8,382 bases of DNA, from positions 1-8,382 of the forward strand of contig SBBH01000048.1 of NCBI GenBank assembly GCA_005239795.1, written 5' to 3'. The notes under the pieces are model-generated. The model made no database searches and was not told the origin of the DNA. It saw nothing but the letters and a program-made list of their open reading frames with translations. The translations under genes were made by a program, and so were the position numbers. Source of the stretch: Planctomycetales bacterium (GTDB taxonomy: Bacteria; Planctomycetota; SBBH01). Below are positions 4,854 through 8,382 of this stretch, piece after piece (positions within the stretch are counted from its first letter, which is position 1; every line of letters begins with the position of its first letter).

Positions 4854-6632
4854 TTGTCCCGCATTCCAGAGTCGATCATTGACCAGATCCAGCAGGCGGC
4901 GGACCTGGTCGAATCTGTGTCGGCCCATGTCCCGCTCAAGCGGGCCGGCCGGTATTTCAAGGGGTTGTGCCCTTTTCATCAGGAAAAGACCCCTTCGTTC
5001 CACGTGGATCCGGTCAAGCATTTTTACCACTGTTTCGGGTGCGGCGCCGGCGGAACCATCTTCACCTGGGTCATGAAGCAGGAGGGGGTGACATTCCCCG
5101 AGGCGGTCAGGAAACTGGCTGAGCGCGCCGGGATCCGCGTCCCTGACGACGATTTTCGCGGGGACGATCCCGGCGCCGGCGAGCGCGAAGCGATTCAGGC
5201 CGTCAACCGCTGGGCGATGGAGCGGTTCGAGGAGTTCCTTCGGCAGGAGGTGGGGAACCCCGCCAAGACGTATCTCAAGGGGCGTGGCGTGGAGGGGGTG
5301 ACCGCGGCTCGTTTTCATCTGGGGTATGCTCCTCCGGCTGGGGGTTTGGTCAAGGTTGCCGAGCGCGATCGCGTGGCGCTCGAGGATCTTCAAAAGGCGG
5401 GCCTGGTGGGCCGGCGCGAGGAGGGGGACAGCCGCCTCTTCGAAATGTTCCGGGGGCGCGTGATCTTCCCGATTCTCGATGCGCGCGAGCAGGTGGTCGG
5501 GTTCGGGGGAAGGACCTTGGGGGACGCCGAGCCCAAGTATTTGAACACAGCCCAGAACGCCGTTTTTCAAAAAGGAAAACTCCTGTACGCGCTTCCTTGG
5601 GCCCGCAAGGGACTGGGGACCCGACGCCAGGCGCTCGTAGTCGAGGGATACATGGACTGCCTCATGGCGCACCAGTTCGGCATTGACTGGACCGTGGCGA
5701 CCCTGGGGACCGCCCTGACCGAGGACCACGCGCGGATCCTGGGCCGGCAGGTCGATCGGGTTGTGCTGTTGTTCGATCCCGATGCGGCAGGAGTGCGCGC
5801 GGCTTTGAGGAGCCTCACGGTTTTCGCGCGCGTGGGGGTGGAGCTCCGGATCGCAATGCTCCCGGGGGATCTCGACCCCTGCGAATTCTTGACCGCAGAG
5901 GGGCGGGACCGCTTCCAGGCGGTGCTTGACGCCGCCGAGGGGGTGGTGGCTTTCCGCCTCCGGATGGCCCAGGGGGTCGGGGAATGGGACGCCACCGAGG
6001 GGCGTTCGCGCGTGGTGCGCGAGCTCGTCGACTGGGCCGCGGCCTCGCCGGACGCGATCCGTCGGGAGATGATTTTGAAGGAGATCGCCGAACGCTCGGG
6101 GCTTTCCGAGGCGTTCGTGCGTCAGGAGGCCGAGCGCGGCGCGGGACGCAGTTCCTCCTCTGTCCGTTTTTCCGAGGAGGCCCGCCGCGGGTCCGCGCGC
6201 CCCGCCCATAGGGAGAAGGGCGAAAAGGTCCAGCGGGATCTGCTCCGCCTGCTTCTCGAGCCGTCTTTCGCGAATCGGGTCGCCGCCGAGCTGTTGCCGG
6301 ACGATTTCAAGGGGGGGCGCTTCGAGCCGTTGGGGGCGGCCTGCCTGCGCGGTGCTTCAGAGGGTGCGCCGGCCCCTTCGTCCTTGGCGGCCCATGCCGA
6401 AAACGAGGAGGAAGCCAAGGCCTGGGCCGAGGTCCTGGCCGTGGACGTGAACATCGAGGACCAGGAAGCCTGCGAGCGGTGGATCGCCGACTCCCTGCGC
6501 TGGATCCGGGAGGAGCGTAAGAGAAAATCGCTGGCCGAGTCCCGCCCGCGCTTTCAGAAGGGGGATCCCACAGATCCCGCCTTGGACGAGGCCTTGAGAA
6601 ATCATTTGGAACTGATCCGAAAGGACGCATGA
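4854..6632 (+). CDS. dnaG: DNA primase DnaG
   Basis: DnaG makes the RNA primers for chromosome replication at the fork, working with the DnaB helicase. Taking the TTG at 4854 as start gives 592 residues, close to the usual size. AAAGGGG at 4842-4848 lies five bases upstream, and the resulting MSRIPESIIDQI matches the normal DnaG N-terminus better than the upstream TTG at 4836. The CHC2 zinc-binding domain has Cys39, His42, Cys60 and Cys63 (GLCPFHQEKTPSF, YHCFGCGAGG). The catalytic core carries FGGRTLGD and the Toprim motifs: Glu264 in VVEGYMD, and Asp308/Asp310 in LLFDPDAAG, where Pro replaces the commoner Gly. From about residue 430 the C-terminal helicase-interaction region is divergent and rich in charged residues, as is usual for this part. 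rpoD starts 43 bases later, so the two are probably co-transcribed. Confidence 0.97.
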   Translation: MSRIPESIIDQIQQAADLVESVSAHVPLKRAGRYFKGLCPFHQEKTPSFHVDPVKHFYHCFGCGAGGTIFTWVMKQEGVTFPEAVRKLAERAGIRVPDDDFRGDDPGAGEREAIQAVNRWAMERFEEFLRQEVGNPAKTYLKGRGVEGVTAARFHLGYAPPAGGLVKVAERDRVALEDLQKAGLVGRREEGDSRLFEMFRGRVIFPILDAREQVVGFGGRTLGDAEPKYLNTAQNAVFQKGKLLYALPWARKGLGTRRQALVVEGYMDCLMAHQFGIDWTVATLGTALTEDHARILGRQVDRVVLLFDPDAAGVRAALRSLTVFARVGVELRIAMLPGDLDPCEFLTAEGRDRFQAVLDAAEGVVAFRLRMAQGVGEWDATEGRSRVVRELVDWAAASPDAIRREMILKEIAERSGLSEAFVRQEAERGAGRSSSSVRFSEEARRGSARPAHREKGEKVQRDLLRLLLEPSFANRVAAELLPDDFKGGRFEPLGAACLRGASEGAPAPSSLAAHAENEEEAKAWAEVLAVDVNIEDQEACERWIADSLRWIREERKRKSLAESRPRFQKGDPTDPALDEALRNHLELIRKDA

Positions 6633-6675
6633 CACGCATACAGACGACCAGATCCCCTAACGAGAGGAGGACAGA

Positions 6676-8382
<1,707 letters not shown>

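Noticed and set aside
4818..6209. 463-residue open frame on the - strand
   Set aside because: It is antisense to dnaG, whose zinc and Toprim motifs are intact on the + strand. No ribosome binding site or family signature was seen.

Overview
The window is a GC-rich bacterial chromosomal segment in which every supported gene lies on the + strand. The order is recA (5' end missing) - small conserved protein - ribbon-helix-helix protein - secreted PDZ/alpha-toroid protein - single-domain response regulator - damaged secreted gene with a von Willebrand A (VWA)-like tail - dnaG - rpoD (3' end open). The RpoD core, especially the stretch from region 2.4 into region 3 around HMIETMSRLRNISK, reads to me like planctomycete-type primary sigma factors. 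A secreted PDZ plus terpenoid-toroid protein and a VWA-type remnant also suit Planctomycetes or a related PVC/candidate phylum. This assignment comes from memory of the families, not from a search, and is moderate at best.

Left part (1-1949): the RecA recombinase is followed after 97 bases by a 97-residue protein with a strong ribosome binding site, then by a 267-base gene-free stretch. That stretch holds a very GC-rich hairpin and a perfect 14-base palindrome. Next comes a 121-residue protein whose first 40 residues look like a ribbon-helix-helix DNA-binding domain.

Middle part (1950-4670): a 500-plus-residue exported protein carries an N-terminal PDZ-like domain and a C-terminal all-helical repeat region of the squalene-cyclase/prenyltransferase type, and ends in a clear intrinsic terminator. 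A strikingly AT-rich island follows (about 3605-3720), then a REC-only response regulator and a short exported protein. The short protein's frame breaks near 4543. From there a different frame reads as the last strand and helix of a VWA domain, which suggests an internal deletion in a once larger gene. A second AT-rich island (about 4672-4735) closes this segment.

Right part (4670-8382): dnaG (primase) and rpoD (primary sigma factor) are 43 bases apart and probably form an operon, as in the classical macromolecular synthesis operon but without rpsU directly upstream. Two perfect TTGACA -35 hexamers with 17-base spacers precede dnaG. Both genes use non-ATG starts (TTG and GTG).

The housekeeping genes (recA, dnaG, rpoD) link DNA repair, replication priming and transcription initiation. 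The genes between them look like lineage-specific insertions. I see no CRISPR array, tRNA, rRNA, transposase or complete new defence system. The most unusual items are the decayed VWA gene, the PDZ/toroid protein with its uncertain non-canonical start, and the regulatory-looking palindromes and AT-rich islands.
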